Source: DATJGF01 sp035495315 (GTDB lineage Bacteria; Verrucomicrobiota; Verrucomicrobiia; Limisphaerales; UBA8199). From it: DNA of 18,289 nucleotides. Both the position numbers and the translations under genes were made by a program. The notes under the pieces were generated by a model, which saw only the letters and a list, made by a program, of their open reading frames with translations, was not told the origin of the DNA and did no database searches. The stretch spans positions 1 through 18,289 of the forward strand of contig DATJGF010000235.1 of assembly GCA_035495315.1 (NCBI GenBank), written 5' to 3'. Positions 6,863-14,329 of this stretch are shown here, piece by piece; positions within the stretch are counted from its first letter, which is position 1, and each line of letters opens with the position of its first letter.

Positions 6863-8302
6863 TTAATATCGTTTGGCATTTCTCTTGAGAATCTCCAAGG
6901 CCAGATCAATGTGCTCGCGATGCGTTGTCGCACAAAGCACTGCCAGGCGTAACCAAAATCGGCCATTCAGCCGGGTGGAAGTAAGAAACACGCGACCGTC
7001 CTTTTGAACGGTTTTTAAAAGGCGCTGGTTGTAAGCATCGTCGTTACCCCGTTTGGGCCTCCAGCGAAAGGTTACAACCGAAAGGTCGGGAGGAGGTCCG
7101 AGTTCCACTCCGTCCACTTCACGAATCTTTTGGTAGAAATAGCGGGCCAACAGGAGTTTTTCCTCAAGCGCGGCGCGGAATGGCTGGAGCCCAAGGAGTT
7201 TGAGTGAAAGCCATAGACGCAAGCCCCTGAATGGCCGCGTCAGCTCGGGAGAGAGCTCCGAAGGGGATACTTCCGCGAGGGAGGCCAACGAGGCGCGATC
7301 TTGCATGTAGCTGGCTTGATAACGGTAAGCATTCAGCAGGTGTCTGCCCTCGCGCACGAGGACGGCTCCGCTCCCACAAGGCATAAATAAACCCTTGTGA
7401 GGATCTAAAGTCAGAGAATCGGACTGTTCCATGCCGGCGAGAATTGTCTTTCCCGTTTCACACAGGACGAACATTGCCCCATAGGCGCCATCGACGTGGA
7501 GCCAAAGCCGGTAGCGGTGCGCGACCTCGCGAATCGCCTCCAACGGATCGACTGCTCCAGCATCTGTCGAACCAGCCGAGGCGACGATTAGCCATGGATT
7601 GAGACCAGAGCGTTTGTCGGCGCGGATTCTCCTCTCCAGATCGTCAGGCCGCATACGGTAGGCTGCATCAAGGCGAATCAATCGCTGCGGACAATCTCCA
7701 AGGCCGGCAATGCGCAGGGCTTTGGTTATAGAATGGTGAGTTTGCGAAGTGATATAAACGACCGCTTTCGCGTAATTCTTTGACTTCAGCCCATGCGCCT
7801 CTCGCGCGGCAACCACGGCACTTAGATTGGCGATGCTGCCGCCTGAAGTGAGATCGCCGGCGGAGTTGTTTGGGTAACCAACTACCTGGGCCATCCAGCG
7901 GGTCAACAGATGTTCCAGCCGAACGGCACCAGGAGAGGCGAAGAAATTCCCAACAAAGGGATTTATAACCGCCCCTAAATAATCACCCAGAGCCGCTGGG
8001 TAAACCGTGCTGATGGGAATGAACGCCAAAAAACCTGGCGTGCCTAGCTTAACGCCCGGCCCTTCAACGTGCTTAGCTAGAACTTTAAGGAGTTGCTGCG
8101 GATCTTGTGGCTCATCACGCAACGCGGAATCAAATATGCCCTTGCCCTCAGACGGTGAAGGTTGGAACGCTCGCGTATGGGCGAGGGATTCAAGAAATTT
8201 TTGAGCGTGAGTTGTGATGACTTCTGTCCACTCCTGGCGCTTGGATAAAGAGGGCTCTAGTGGCTGACTCAATTTCGCGAGAGTGTCTATCCGGCCGTTC
8301 AT
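6863..8302 (-). CDS. PLP-dependent group II amino-acid decarboxylase (aromatic-L-amino-acid decarboxylase-like)
   Basis: 479 residues from the ATG at 8302; a GTG at 8338 would add 12 residues. Neither start has a clear Shine-Dalgarno, so the start is uncertain. Family landmarks are plain: PGFLAFIP and NPFVGNFFASPGAVRLE in the N-terminal part, TSGGSIANL (about 152-160) for phosphate binding, THHSITKA with H189 expected to stack on the PLP ring, HVDGAYG with D271 expected to pair with the pyridine nitrogen, and LDPHKGLF with K303 expected to form the Schiff base. The family decarboxylates aromatic amino acids, glutamate, aspartate or similar substrates in the cytosol; the substrate cannot be read from the sequence. 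The gene converges with the pseudopilin gene (43 bp apart) and is divergent from the FHA-cyclase gene, so it is probably monocistronic. Confidence 0.87.
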   Translation of the reverse strand: MNGRIDTLAKLSQPLEPSLSKRQEWTEVITTHAQKFLESLAHTRAFQPSPSEGKGIFDSALRDEPQDPQQLLKVLAKHVEGPGVKLGTPGFLAFIPISTVYPAALGDYLGAVINPFVGNFFASPGAVRLEHLLTRWMAQVVGYPNNSAGDLTSGGSIANLSAVVAAREAHGLKSKNYAKAVVYITSQTHHSITKALRIAGLGDCPQRLIRLDAAYRMRPDDLERRIRADKRSGLNPWLIVASAGSTDAGAVDPLEAIREVAHRYRLWLHVDGAYGAMFVLCETGKTILAGMEQSDSLTLDPHKGLFMPCGSGAVLVREGRHLLNAYRYQASYMQDRASLASLAEVSPSELSPELTRPFRGLRLWLSLKLLGLQPFRAALEEKLLLARYFYQKIREVDGVELGPPPDLSVVTFRWRPKRGNDDAYNQRLLKTVQKDGRVFLTSTRLNGRFWLRLAVLCATTHREHIDLALEILKRNAKRY

Positions 8303-8422
8303 GGTTCGTAGCGTAGAGAATATCGACAAAGTGAGCACCAGACAAAATCACACACCAAGAGAGGAGGTCACAAAGCCGAAGTCCTTCGAGCCAGCTTTTA
8401 GACCGGGAACCCTCTCATAAAT

Positions 8423-8484
8423 GGTGGGGTCCGCCCGCCGAGCGGGCCCCACCGCTTTTGTGCGAAAAAACTGACCGCTCGGCG
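8423..8484. repeat. GC-rich palindromic intergenic element with alternative pairing
   Basis: GGTGGGGTCCGC (8423-8434) pairs with GCGGGCCCCACC (8442-8453) over 12 positions, 11 Watson-Crick and one T-G, with a 7-nt loop. The loop-proximal decamer CGCCGAGCGG (8436-8445) also has its exact complement CCGCTCGGCG at 8475-8484, so two exclusive folds are possible. It lies between two divergent genes, so it is not a terminator for either. It looks like a degraded REP-type palindrome. Confidence 0.5.
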
Positions 8485-8565
8485 AACCGTCCCTACCCGA
8501 GAAGCTCACTGTGCGGTTGTGCGGCACTGGCTCTTTTTTCAGCCGGTTGCGTTAACCAAAGCTCT

Positions 8566-8595
8566 TTGACCATAGCCGTATTCTAGGCTTACACT
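8566..8595 (+). promoter_or_regulatory. Candidate promoter placing the transcript start at or next to the ATG of the FHA-cyclase gene
   Basis: TTGACC (8566-8571, 5/6 to consensus) and TACACT (8590-8595, 4/6) are spaced 18 bp. The -10 box ends 6 nt before the ATG at 8602, so transcription would begin on or very near the start codon. No Shine-Dalgarno is seen upstream. A leaderless mRNA is inferred. Confidence 0.4.
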
Positions 8596-8601
8596 GCTCA
8601 C

Positions 8602-9468
8602 ATGCCCAACCTCAGTCCATCAGCCGCCTGGTTGGAAAACGCCAGCCACGAGCAGATTCCAATTCAAGGTTCCTGTTCGATTGGCCGCTCACCTTCCAAT
8701 CAAGTCATCCTGACGAACGATAAGATTTCGCGGCGTCACGCGATGATCCAGGTGCAGCGGGAGGGGGAGTATTGGCTGGTGGATTTTGGCAGCCGAAACG
8801 GGACTTATTTGAATGGCAAACGGATAATGCATCCGACCCGTCTTTATCAGGGTGATCGGCTTACCACGGGTCCCTTTGAGTTTGTTTTTCGCACCTCTCA
8901 ACCGGGCGCAGAGAACCTCTCGGCAACCAGCATGGTTGGAGCGACCATTGCCGACGTTCGCACGCTCCAATGCTGGCTGTTGGTCGCGGACATTATCGGG
9001 TCGACTCAACTGCTCCGGAGCCTGTCTTTGGACGAACTACCGATGGTCACCGGAAGGTGGGTGGCGGAATGCAAAGCAACCATTGAGACGCACGGCGGGC
9101 GCATTAATCAGTTCATGGGCGACGGCTTTTTCGCATACTGGCGCGACTATGAAGGAACACCGGGCAATGTAGGAAAGGCCTTGCAAGTGCTGGGTCAAAT
9201 GCAAGAGCAAGGGCGTCCCGCCTTTCGGGTCGTGGTACATTATGGCGCGGTGGCTCTCGGCGGATTCTCCGTCGGGGAAGAAGAGCGAATTTCCGGCAGC
9301 GAAGTTCATTTTGTGTTCCGGATGGAGAAATTGGCCGGAAAATTAGGCGAGATTCGCTTCCTGAGTCAGCCAGCCCGGGAGCGCCTGGGAGCTCTGGTGC
9401 AAGGAAGGGACGTGGGACAACATGTGCTGCCAGGATTCGAGTCCGCTGTCACAATGTACGGGTTCTAA
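8602..9468 (+). CDS. FHA domain fused to class III nucleotide cyclase-like domain
   Basis: 288 residues, cytosolic, no membrane segment. The FHA phosphothreonine-binding domain spans about 24-97 with all the usual marks: GRS (28-30), SRRH (43-46) and SRNGT (64-68). A class III cyclase-like domain spans about 122-288. The two metal-binding aspartates appear as D130 in VADIIGST and D174 in FMGDG. The purine-selecting Lys of the KxxGD motif is Gln170, and the Asn of the usual VNxAAR motif is His236 in EVHFVFR, while the Arg (R240) is kept. The tail LPGFESAVTMYGF fits the end of the family fold. The likely role is phospho-signal input controlling cyclic-nucleotide output, or, if activity is lost, a signalling scaffold. 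It is flanked by unrelated genes and probably monocistronic. Confidence 0.85.
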   Translation: MPNLSPSAAWLENASHEQIPIQGSCSIGRSPSNQVILTNDKISRRHAMIQVQREGEYWLVDFGSRNGTYLNGKRIMHPTRLYQGDRLTTGPFEFVFRTSQPGAENLSATSMVGATIADVRTLQCWLLVADIIGSTQLLRSLSLDELPMVTGRWVAECKATIETHGGRINQFMGDGFFAYWRDYEGTPGNVGKALQVLGQMQEQGRPAFRVVVHYGAVALGGFSVGEEERISGSEVHFVFRMEKLAGKLGEIRFLSQPARERLGALVQGRDVGQHVLPGFESAVTMYGF

Positions 9469-9675
9469 GGCCGGTCAACAGAGAACTGGTAATGGCGGCA
9501 GGGATTCAGGGATTTCCTTCGAGTGTAAGTATTTACCGCACGACTTAAGTCCCGGGTTGAAGCCGATTTTAGCGAGGCTAAACTTGAATCTTTATTGAAT
9601 CAGGCTGTTAGAACCGCTATTTAGAGAAGTGGCATCAATGGGGGAACTGTTCCTGTTGAGCATCGTCAGACAACG

Positions 9676-9856
9676 ATGAAAGTCGTGATTTTTTGTGGTG
9701 GCTTGGGCACGCATTCGCGTGAAGAGATTGCATTCTCTCCCAAGCCGACGTGCGGCTTATGGTCATAGCGGGTTCTATCGCTGCGTGGAGATTTACCGCA
9801 GGCAACACCTTCCTTCCAGCCTGTCGAACAACGGCCAAACTCCTTGGAAGGTGTAA
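9676..9856 (+). pseudogene. Internally deleted glucose-1-phosphate cytidylyltransferase (rfbF-like) remnant
   Basis: From ATG 9676 the frame reads MKVVIFCGGLGTHSREEIAF then SPKP, matching the nucleotidyltransferase start (MKxVILAGGLGTRLxEET, then PKP). Instead of continuing, it stops at 9766. In the +1 frame from 9758 to the stop at 9854-9856 the text is YGHSGFYRCVEIYRR and, after a short gap, NNGQTPWKV. This aligns without gaps to the family C-terminus (xHPGFWQPMDTLRDK, then KGKAPWKxW). About 180-190 central residues are missing, including the sugar-binding part, and both ends carry substitutions at conserved positions (for example TR to TH). No activity is expected. It lies just before the LhgO-like gene at the head of the sugar cluster. 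The 207 bp upstream (9469-9675) show only a weak promoter-like pair (TTGAAG 9557, TAAACT 9579). Confidence 0.8.
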
Positions 9857-9895
9857 TGGTTTTTGCGGCAGTTTGGGTATGACCCTTTACCGCGT

Positions 9896-11095
9896 ATGAA
9901 CACCTCGGATTTTCTGGTTATTGGCGGCGGGGTAGTCGGGTTAAGCATCGCGCGCGAGTTGAGGCGAAGGCATCAGGATTGCCGCGTGACGCTGTTGGAG
10001 AAGGAAAAGGAGTGCGGTCTCCACGCCAGCGGTCGCAACAGCGGCGTGATTCACGCGGGTTTTTATTACACGGCGGACAGCCTGAAGGCGAGGTTCACAC
10101 GGGAAGGCAATCGGATTCTCACCGAGTATTGCGAGGCAAAGAAGATCCCCGTTAATCGCTCCGGCAAATTGGTAGTTGCACGGGATGCGAATGAATTGCC
10201 GCAGTTGGATGAATTGCTTAAGCGCGGCAAAGCGAACGGCGTGGTGCTCGAATCGATTACAGCGGCGGAAGCCAGGAAAATTGAGCCGCGCGTCAAGACG
10301 TTCGAGCGGGCGATTTTTTCGCCAAATACGGCCACTGCCAATCCAACGCAAGTGTTGCTGACGATGAAGCATGATGCGTTGCAGGAGGGGGTCGTTATTC
10401 ATCGCGAGACAATGTATCTGCAAAAAAATAAAGGGCAGATCTGCACGTCCCAAGGCACCTTCGACGCCGGCTACGTTGTCAATGCGGCTGGGCTCTACGC
10501 GGATCGTGTCGCACGGGACTTCGGGTTTTCCGAGGACTATCGGATACTCCCGTTCAAAGGGATTTATCTTTATTCGGATGAACCGGCGGGCGCCTTGCGG
10601 ACAAACGTTTATCCGGTGCCCGATCTGCGGAATCCATTTCTGGGCGTCCATTTCACGCTGCTTGCCGATAACCGAGCGAAAATCGGTCCTACGGCGATTC
10701 CCGCTTTTTGGCGCGAAGCGTACAAAGGACTGAGCAATTTTAAGTTGAAGGAGTTTGTCGAAATTATCGCTCGCGACCTGGGATTGCTGTTCTTCTCCGG
10801 TTTTGATTTCAAGCGCTTGGCCGCTGAAGAGACGCTGAAATATTTCCGGTCACGGCTGGTGTCGCTGGCGGCAACCCTGCTGGAGGGCGTGAAACTGGAG
10901 AACTACCGCCATTGGGGCCAGCCGGGGATTCGGGCGCAACTCTTGAATATCAGGAATAGAAAACTGGAGATGGATTTTGTAATTCAACGCGATGCGAAAT
11001 CGCTGCATGTGTTAAACGCCGTTTCACCCGCATGGACGTGCGCTGTCCCGTTCGCGAAATACGTTTGTGACCAGGTGGAGAGTTCTTTAACCTAA
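9896..11095 (+). CDS. LhgO-like FAD-dependent oxidoreductase (L-2-hydroxyglutarate oxidase family)
   Basis: 399 residues from ATG 9896; an in-frame TTG at 9863 would add 11 residues, but the Rossmann fold starts right after the ATG as expected. FAD-binding GGGVVG (10-15) is followed by the acidic E35 at the end of beta-2 and the family signature HASGRNSGVIHAGFYY (43-58). Further matches are LPFKGIYLY, VHFTLLADNRAKIGPTA, and a C-terminal NAVSPAWTCAVPFAKYV, all typical of LhgO. Length is close to the usual 395-420. Characterised LhgO oxidises L-2-hydroxyglutarate to 2-oxoglutarate, passing electrons to quinone. Its place inside a sugar-nucleotide cluster, 5 bp before the epimerase, suggests instead (or also) oxidation of a hydroxyacid or sugar intermediate; this is inference. 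Confidence 0.85.
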   Translation: MNTSDFLVIGGGVVGLSIARELRRRHQDCRVTLLEKEKECGLHASGRNSGVIHAGFYYTADSLKARFTREGNRILTEYCEAKKIPVNRSGKLVVARDANELPQLDELLKRGKANGVVLESITAAEARKIEPRVKTFERAIFSPNTATANPTQVLLTMKHDALQEGVVIHRETMYLQKNKGQICTSQGTFDAGYVVNAAGLYADRVARDFGFSEDYRILPFKGIYLYSDEPAGALRTNVYPVPDLRNPFLGVHFTLLADNRAKIGPTAIPAFWREAYKGLSNFKLKEFVEIIARDLGLLFFSGFDFKRLAAEETLKYFRSRLVSLAATLLEGVKLENYRHWGQPGIRAQLLNIRNRKLEMDFVIQRDAKSLHVLNAVSPAWTCAVPFAKYVCDQVESSLT

Positions 11096-11100
11096 TCCGG

Positions 11101-12180
11101 ATGAAAGTTTTGATCACGGGCAACATGGGCTACATTGGCCCCGCCGTTGGAGAGCGCCTGCGAAGCCGCTGGCCAGACGCCCAACTCCTGGGCTACGACG
11201 CAGGCTATTTCGCCCATTGCCTCACCGGGTCACCTCGACTGCCGGAATGCGGACTGGACCGCCAATATTTCGGCGACGTTCGCACTTTTCCGCAGGATTT
11301 GCTCAGCGGGGTGGATGCGGTTGTTTATCTGGCAGCCATTTCCAACGATCCAATGGGTGCCGTATTCGAAACGGTGACGCTGGACATTAACTGCCAAGCT
11401 GCCATTCGACTTGCGAGGAGCGCGAAAGATGCCGGCGTGAAGTCTTTCGTTTTCGCCTCAAGCTGCAGCGTTTATGGTTTTGCCGACGCTGAACCACGCC
11501 ATGAAGGCTCCGCGCTGGATCCGTTGACGGCATACGCGCGTAGCAAAGTGACTGCCGAACGCGAGTTGGCGCCGTTGGCGGACCAGGATTTCCTGGTCAC
11601 TTGCCTGCGGTTCGCCACCGCTTGCGGCATGAGCGACCGCTTGCGCTTGGATCTGGTGCTGAATGACTTTGTGGCGAGTGCGGTCGCTGCGCGGAAAATA
11701 AACATTCTGAGTAACGGTACGCCTTGGCGACCGCTGATTCACATTCGCGACATGGCGCGCGCGATCGAATGGGCGATCGGCCGCCGTGAGGACCAAGGGG
11801 GTGCCTGCCTAGTCGTCAATGCCGGTTCTGATCGTTGGAATTATCAAGTCAAGGCGCTGGCCGAAGCTGTCGCCGGCCTGATCCCCGGAATCGAGGTCTC
11901 GATCAACAAGGCCGCCCCGCCCGATCGGCGATCTTACAAAGTCGACTTCGGACTGTTTCGAACCCTTGCCCCGGACCACCAGCCTGAATATGACCTGGAG
12001 AGGACTATTCAGGAGCTCAAAAGCGGGCTTGAAGCGATGCGGTTTCAAGATCCGGATTTTCGCAGCTCGCAGCTCGTGCGTTTGAATACGCTGTCCCGTT
12101 TGCGGAAGGAAGGATTGCTCACCGAGGATTTGCGTTGGACGCGGTCGCACGCGGTCGAAATGAGTGCGGCTGCGCCATGA
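11101..12180 (+). CDS. NAD-dependent sugar-nucleotide epimerase/dehydratase (extended SDR)
   Basis: 359 residues. The NAD-binding motif TGNMGYIG (6-13) begins directly after the start, and the catalytic YxxxK is YARSK (Y145, K149), with the SSCSVYG segment (120-126) supplying the active-site Ser/Thr region. RPLIHIRDMARAI and VVNAGS are characteristic of the extended SDR family that works on nucleotide sugars. The enzyme should act in the cytosol on a UDP-, dTDP-, CDP- or GDP-sugar as 4-epimerase, 4,6-dehydratase or reductase; the sequence does not decide which. It begins 5 bp after the LhgO-like gene (translational coupling likely) and is followed by the C-methyltransferase gene. A wider context of LPS or exopolysaccharide sugar synthesis is inferred. 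Confidence 0.87.
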   Translation: MKVLITGNMGYIGPAVGERLRSRWPDAQLLGYDAGYFAHCLTGSPRLPECGLDRQYFGDVRTFPQDLLSGVDAVVYLAAISNDPMGAVFETVTLDINCQAAIRLARSAKDAGVKSFVFASSCSVYGFADAEPRHEGSALDPLTAYARSKVTAERELAPLADQDFLVTCLRFATACGMSDRLRLDLVLNDFVASAVAARKINILSNGTPWRPLIHIRDMARAIEWAIGRREDQGGACLVVNAGSDRWNYQVKALAEAVAGLIPGIEVSINKAAPPDRRSYKVDFGLFRTLAPDHQPEYDLERTIQELKSGLEAMRFQDPDFRSSQLVRLNTLSRLRKEGLLTEDLRWTRSHAVEMSAAAP

Positions 12181-12229
12181 CAGTGCGTCGAACCGAGCGC
12201 GCTCCAAACTCACCGCCTCAGAGCCTACT

Positions 12230-13465
12230 ATGATTTCGGATTCTAAATTTCAATGTCGTTCGTGCGACAGCCCAGAGGGAAAACTGCTGCTAGACCTTGG
12301 CCTACAGCCGCTGGCGAACCAATTGGTCCGGCCCGAGGACATTAACAAGCCGGAACCCAAGTTCCCGCTGCGGCTGGCTATCTGCCGCTCTTGTTGGTTG
12401 CTGCAGATTCTTGATCTGGTGCCGCCGGCCGAACTCTTTTCCGAGTATTTGTATTTTTCATCTTTCTCCGATGCGCTTTTACGTCATGCGCGGGAAGCGG
12501 CGGAGCGATACATCCGGGAATTTTCGCTGAATGAAGGCAGCCAGGTCGTCGAGATCGCCAGCAACGACGGTTACCTCTTACAAAACTTTGTCCGCGCTCA
12601 CGTCCCATGCCTAGGCGTCGAGCCCGCGGCCAATATTGCGAAGGTAGCGCGTGAGAAGGGCATCGAAACGGTCGTCGAGTTCTTCGGCCAATCGCTGGCC
12701 GCGAAACTCGTCGCTGGCGGCCGGCCCGCCGATTTGATCCTGGGCAACAATGTCTTTGCGCATGCGCCGAACACGAATGATTTTGTGGCGGGGCTGCGTA
12801 CGCTGCTCAAGCCATCGGGTCGCATTGTGCTCGAGTTTCCGTACGCGGTTGATTTGATCGAGCACACAGAGTTCGACACCATTTACCACGAGCACGTTTT
12901 TTATTTCACGCTGACGGCGTTGAAAGTCTTGTTCGAGCGGCATGCCCTCTCAATTTTCCATGTCGAACATCTCCCGATTCATGGCGGCTCATTGCGATTA
13001 TTCGCCGGCCACGCCTCTGCCCACCCGGTAGAGGCTTCGGTCCGGGAACTGCTCGCCGAGGAAAAGCGCAAAGGGGTGGATTCTCTGCAGTTTTATGAGG
13101 GATTCGCCCGCCGGGTGATGGAAATCAGAACCTCACTTTCCGAACTGCTGGCCAACCTCGCCCAGGCAGGCAAGCGTGTCGCGGCCTATGGAGCTTCGGC
13201 CAAGGGCAGCACGTTGCTGAATTTTTTCGGTGTCGGGCATCAGCAGCTTGAATTCGTAGTGGATCGGAGCACGTATAAGCAGGGGCGCTTGACTCCAGGA
13301 ACCCACATCCCGATCGTTCCCCCCGAGCAACTTCTGGCCCAGCAACCGGATTACACACTATTGTTGACCTGGAACTTTGCCGACGAGATCCTCGAACAAC
13401 AAAAGGCTTATCGTCAGAAAGGCGGCAAGTTCATTATCCCGATACCGAGTCTGACCATTGTGTGA
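12230..13465 (+). CDS. Sugar C-methyltransferase (TylC3/NovU-like, zinc-binding)
   Basis: 411 residues from ATG 12230, the normal family size; a GTG at 12164 would overlap the epimerase. The N-terminal zinc site is made by C9xxC12 and C52xxC55. The SAM-binding motif is VEIASNDGYLL (107-117). The active-site loop has IYHEHVFYF (YHEH 219-222), the Tyr/His/Glu set associated with C-methyl transfer in this family. The C-terminal domain carries VAAYGASAKGSTLLNF and IPIVPPEQL. Known members methylate a carbon of a nucleotide-bound 4-keto (deoxy)sugar to make branched sugars. The gene sits 49 bp after the epimerase, which could provide the keto substrate, and 12 bp before the TylF-like gene, so this is one operon. 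Exact sugar and carbon position are unknown. Confidence 0.88.
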   Translation: MISDSKFQCRSCDSPEGKLLLDLGLQPLANQLVRPEDINKPEPKFPLRLAICRSCWLLQILDLVPPAELFSEYLYFSSFSDALLRHAREAAERYIREFSLNEGSQVVEIASNDGYLLQNFVRAHVPCLGVEPAANIAKVAREKGIETVVEFFGQSLAAKLVAGGRPADLILGNNVFAHAPNTNDFVAGLRTLLKPSGRIVLEFPYAVDLIEHTEFDTIYHEHVFYFTLTALKVLFERHALSIFHVEHLPIHGGSLRLFAGHASAHPVEASVRELLAEEKRKGVDSLQFYEGFARRVMEIRTSLSELLANLAQAGKRVAAYGASAKGSTLLNFFGVGHQQLEFVVDRSTYKQGRLTPGTHIPIVPPEQLLAQQPDYTLLLTWNFADEILEQQKAYRQKGGKFIIPIPSLTIV

Positions 13466-13477
13466 CGGCGCGCTCAT

Positions 13478-14329
13478 ATGACCCTGGAAAACTTTAAAGC
13501 GTTACTTTACGACCCTCCACTTGTGCTGTTAGGCCGCGTTTGGACCAAGCTCACCAGAGGTGTCATCGCTCAGGAGCGTTGGGGGGTGTTGGATCGACCC
13601 AGTTATGCTTACGGGATTTTGCGCGCCGGGCAAGTAGCCAAGTATTTCGGCCATAAAACCGTGACCGTCTGTGAGTTCGGGGTCGCGCATGGAGACGGTC
13701 TGTTGAACATGATCTATCTAGCCGAAAAAATTGGCAAGGCGCTGGATATGCGGTTTCGCGTCGTCGGCTTTGACACCGGCGCGGGGTTGCCGCTGCTTAA
13801 TGGCTACAAGGACCATCCGGAGGTTTGGTCCAGTGGCGATTTTATGCTGGCGGATACAGACAAGCTCCGAGCGAGAATCGGATCTCGCGCCGAGCTGGTT
13901 CTGGGCGACATCAGCGATAATATCGCAGACTTCCTTAAGACACTCACCCCGGATTCACCACTGGGGTTTATCTCGGTTGACGTGGACCTCTATACCGCGG
14001 CTGCGGCCTCGCTCCTAAGCCTGACAGGCGAACCTGACCTGTACTTACCGGCGGTGAGCACGTACCTTGACGACGTGGCGTTTTATTTCTCGAACCGCTG
14101 GTGCGGAGAATTGGCCGCTATCAGCGACTTCAATGCCGCCCACGAACTGCGAAAAATCGATATTGATCGGACCTTGCCGGGAAAACGACCCGTCAAGTAC
14201 GCTCGATGGTATCCGCAGATGTATGTATGCCATGTCCTTGATCATCCGAAGCGTCAGGTATCACCACAGCGCGACGGACTCAATATGGGGCATCACCGAG
14301 AGTTTCTTACCAAATACGGCATTCTTTGA
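13478..14329 (+). CDS. TylF/MycF-like class I SAM methyltransferase
   Basis: 283 residues, soluble. A Rossmann-type SAM motif is visible as VCEFGVAHGDGLL (64-76), followed by FRVVGFDTGAGLP (93-105). Then comes GFISVDVDLYTAA (163-175), matching the IHxDxDLYxxT metal/cofactor region of the TylF/MycF macrocin O-methyltransferase family, and YLDDVAFYF (196-204), where the family has a second acidic pair. The C-terminal third is not recognised. A probable role is O-methylation of a sugar made by the preceding enzymes. It is the last gene of the cluster, 12 bp after the C-methyltransferase. Family assignment is moderate, as overall similarity appears low; it could instead be an uncharacterised SAM enzyme found in surface-glycan clusters. 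Confidence 0.65.
   Translation: MTLENFKALLYDPPLVLLGRVWTKLTRGVIAQERWGVLDRPSYAYGILRAGQVAKYFGHKTVTVCEFGVAHGDGLLNMIYLAEKIGKALDMRFRVVGFDTGAGLPLLNGYKDHPEVWSSGDFMLADTDKLRARIGSRAELVLGDISDNIADFLKTLTPDSPLGFISVDVDLYTAAAASLLSLTGEPDLYLPAVSTYLDDVAFYFSNRWCGELAAISDFNAAHELRKIDIDRTLPGKRPVKYARWYPQMYVCHVLDHPKRQVSPQRDGLNMGHHREFLTKYGIL

Noticed and set aside
6430..6966. 178-codon minus-strand frame
   Set aside because: Antisense to the second pseudopilin-like gene and running into the decarboxylase; shadow of the GC-rich codon pattern.
9941..10651. 236-codon minus-strand frame
   Set aside because: Antisense to the LhgO-like gene, whose FAD motifs are unambiguous.
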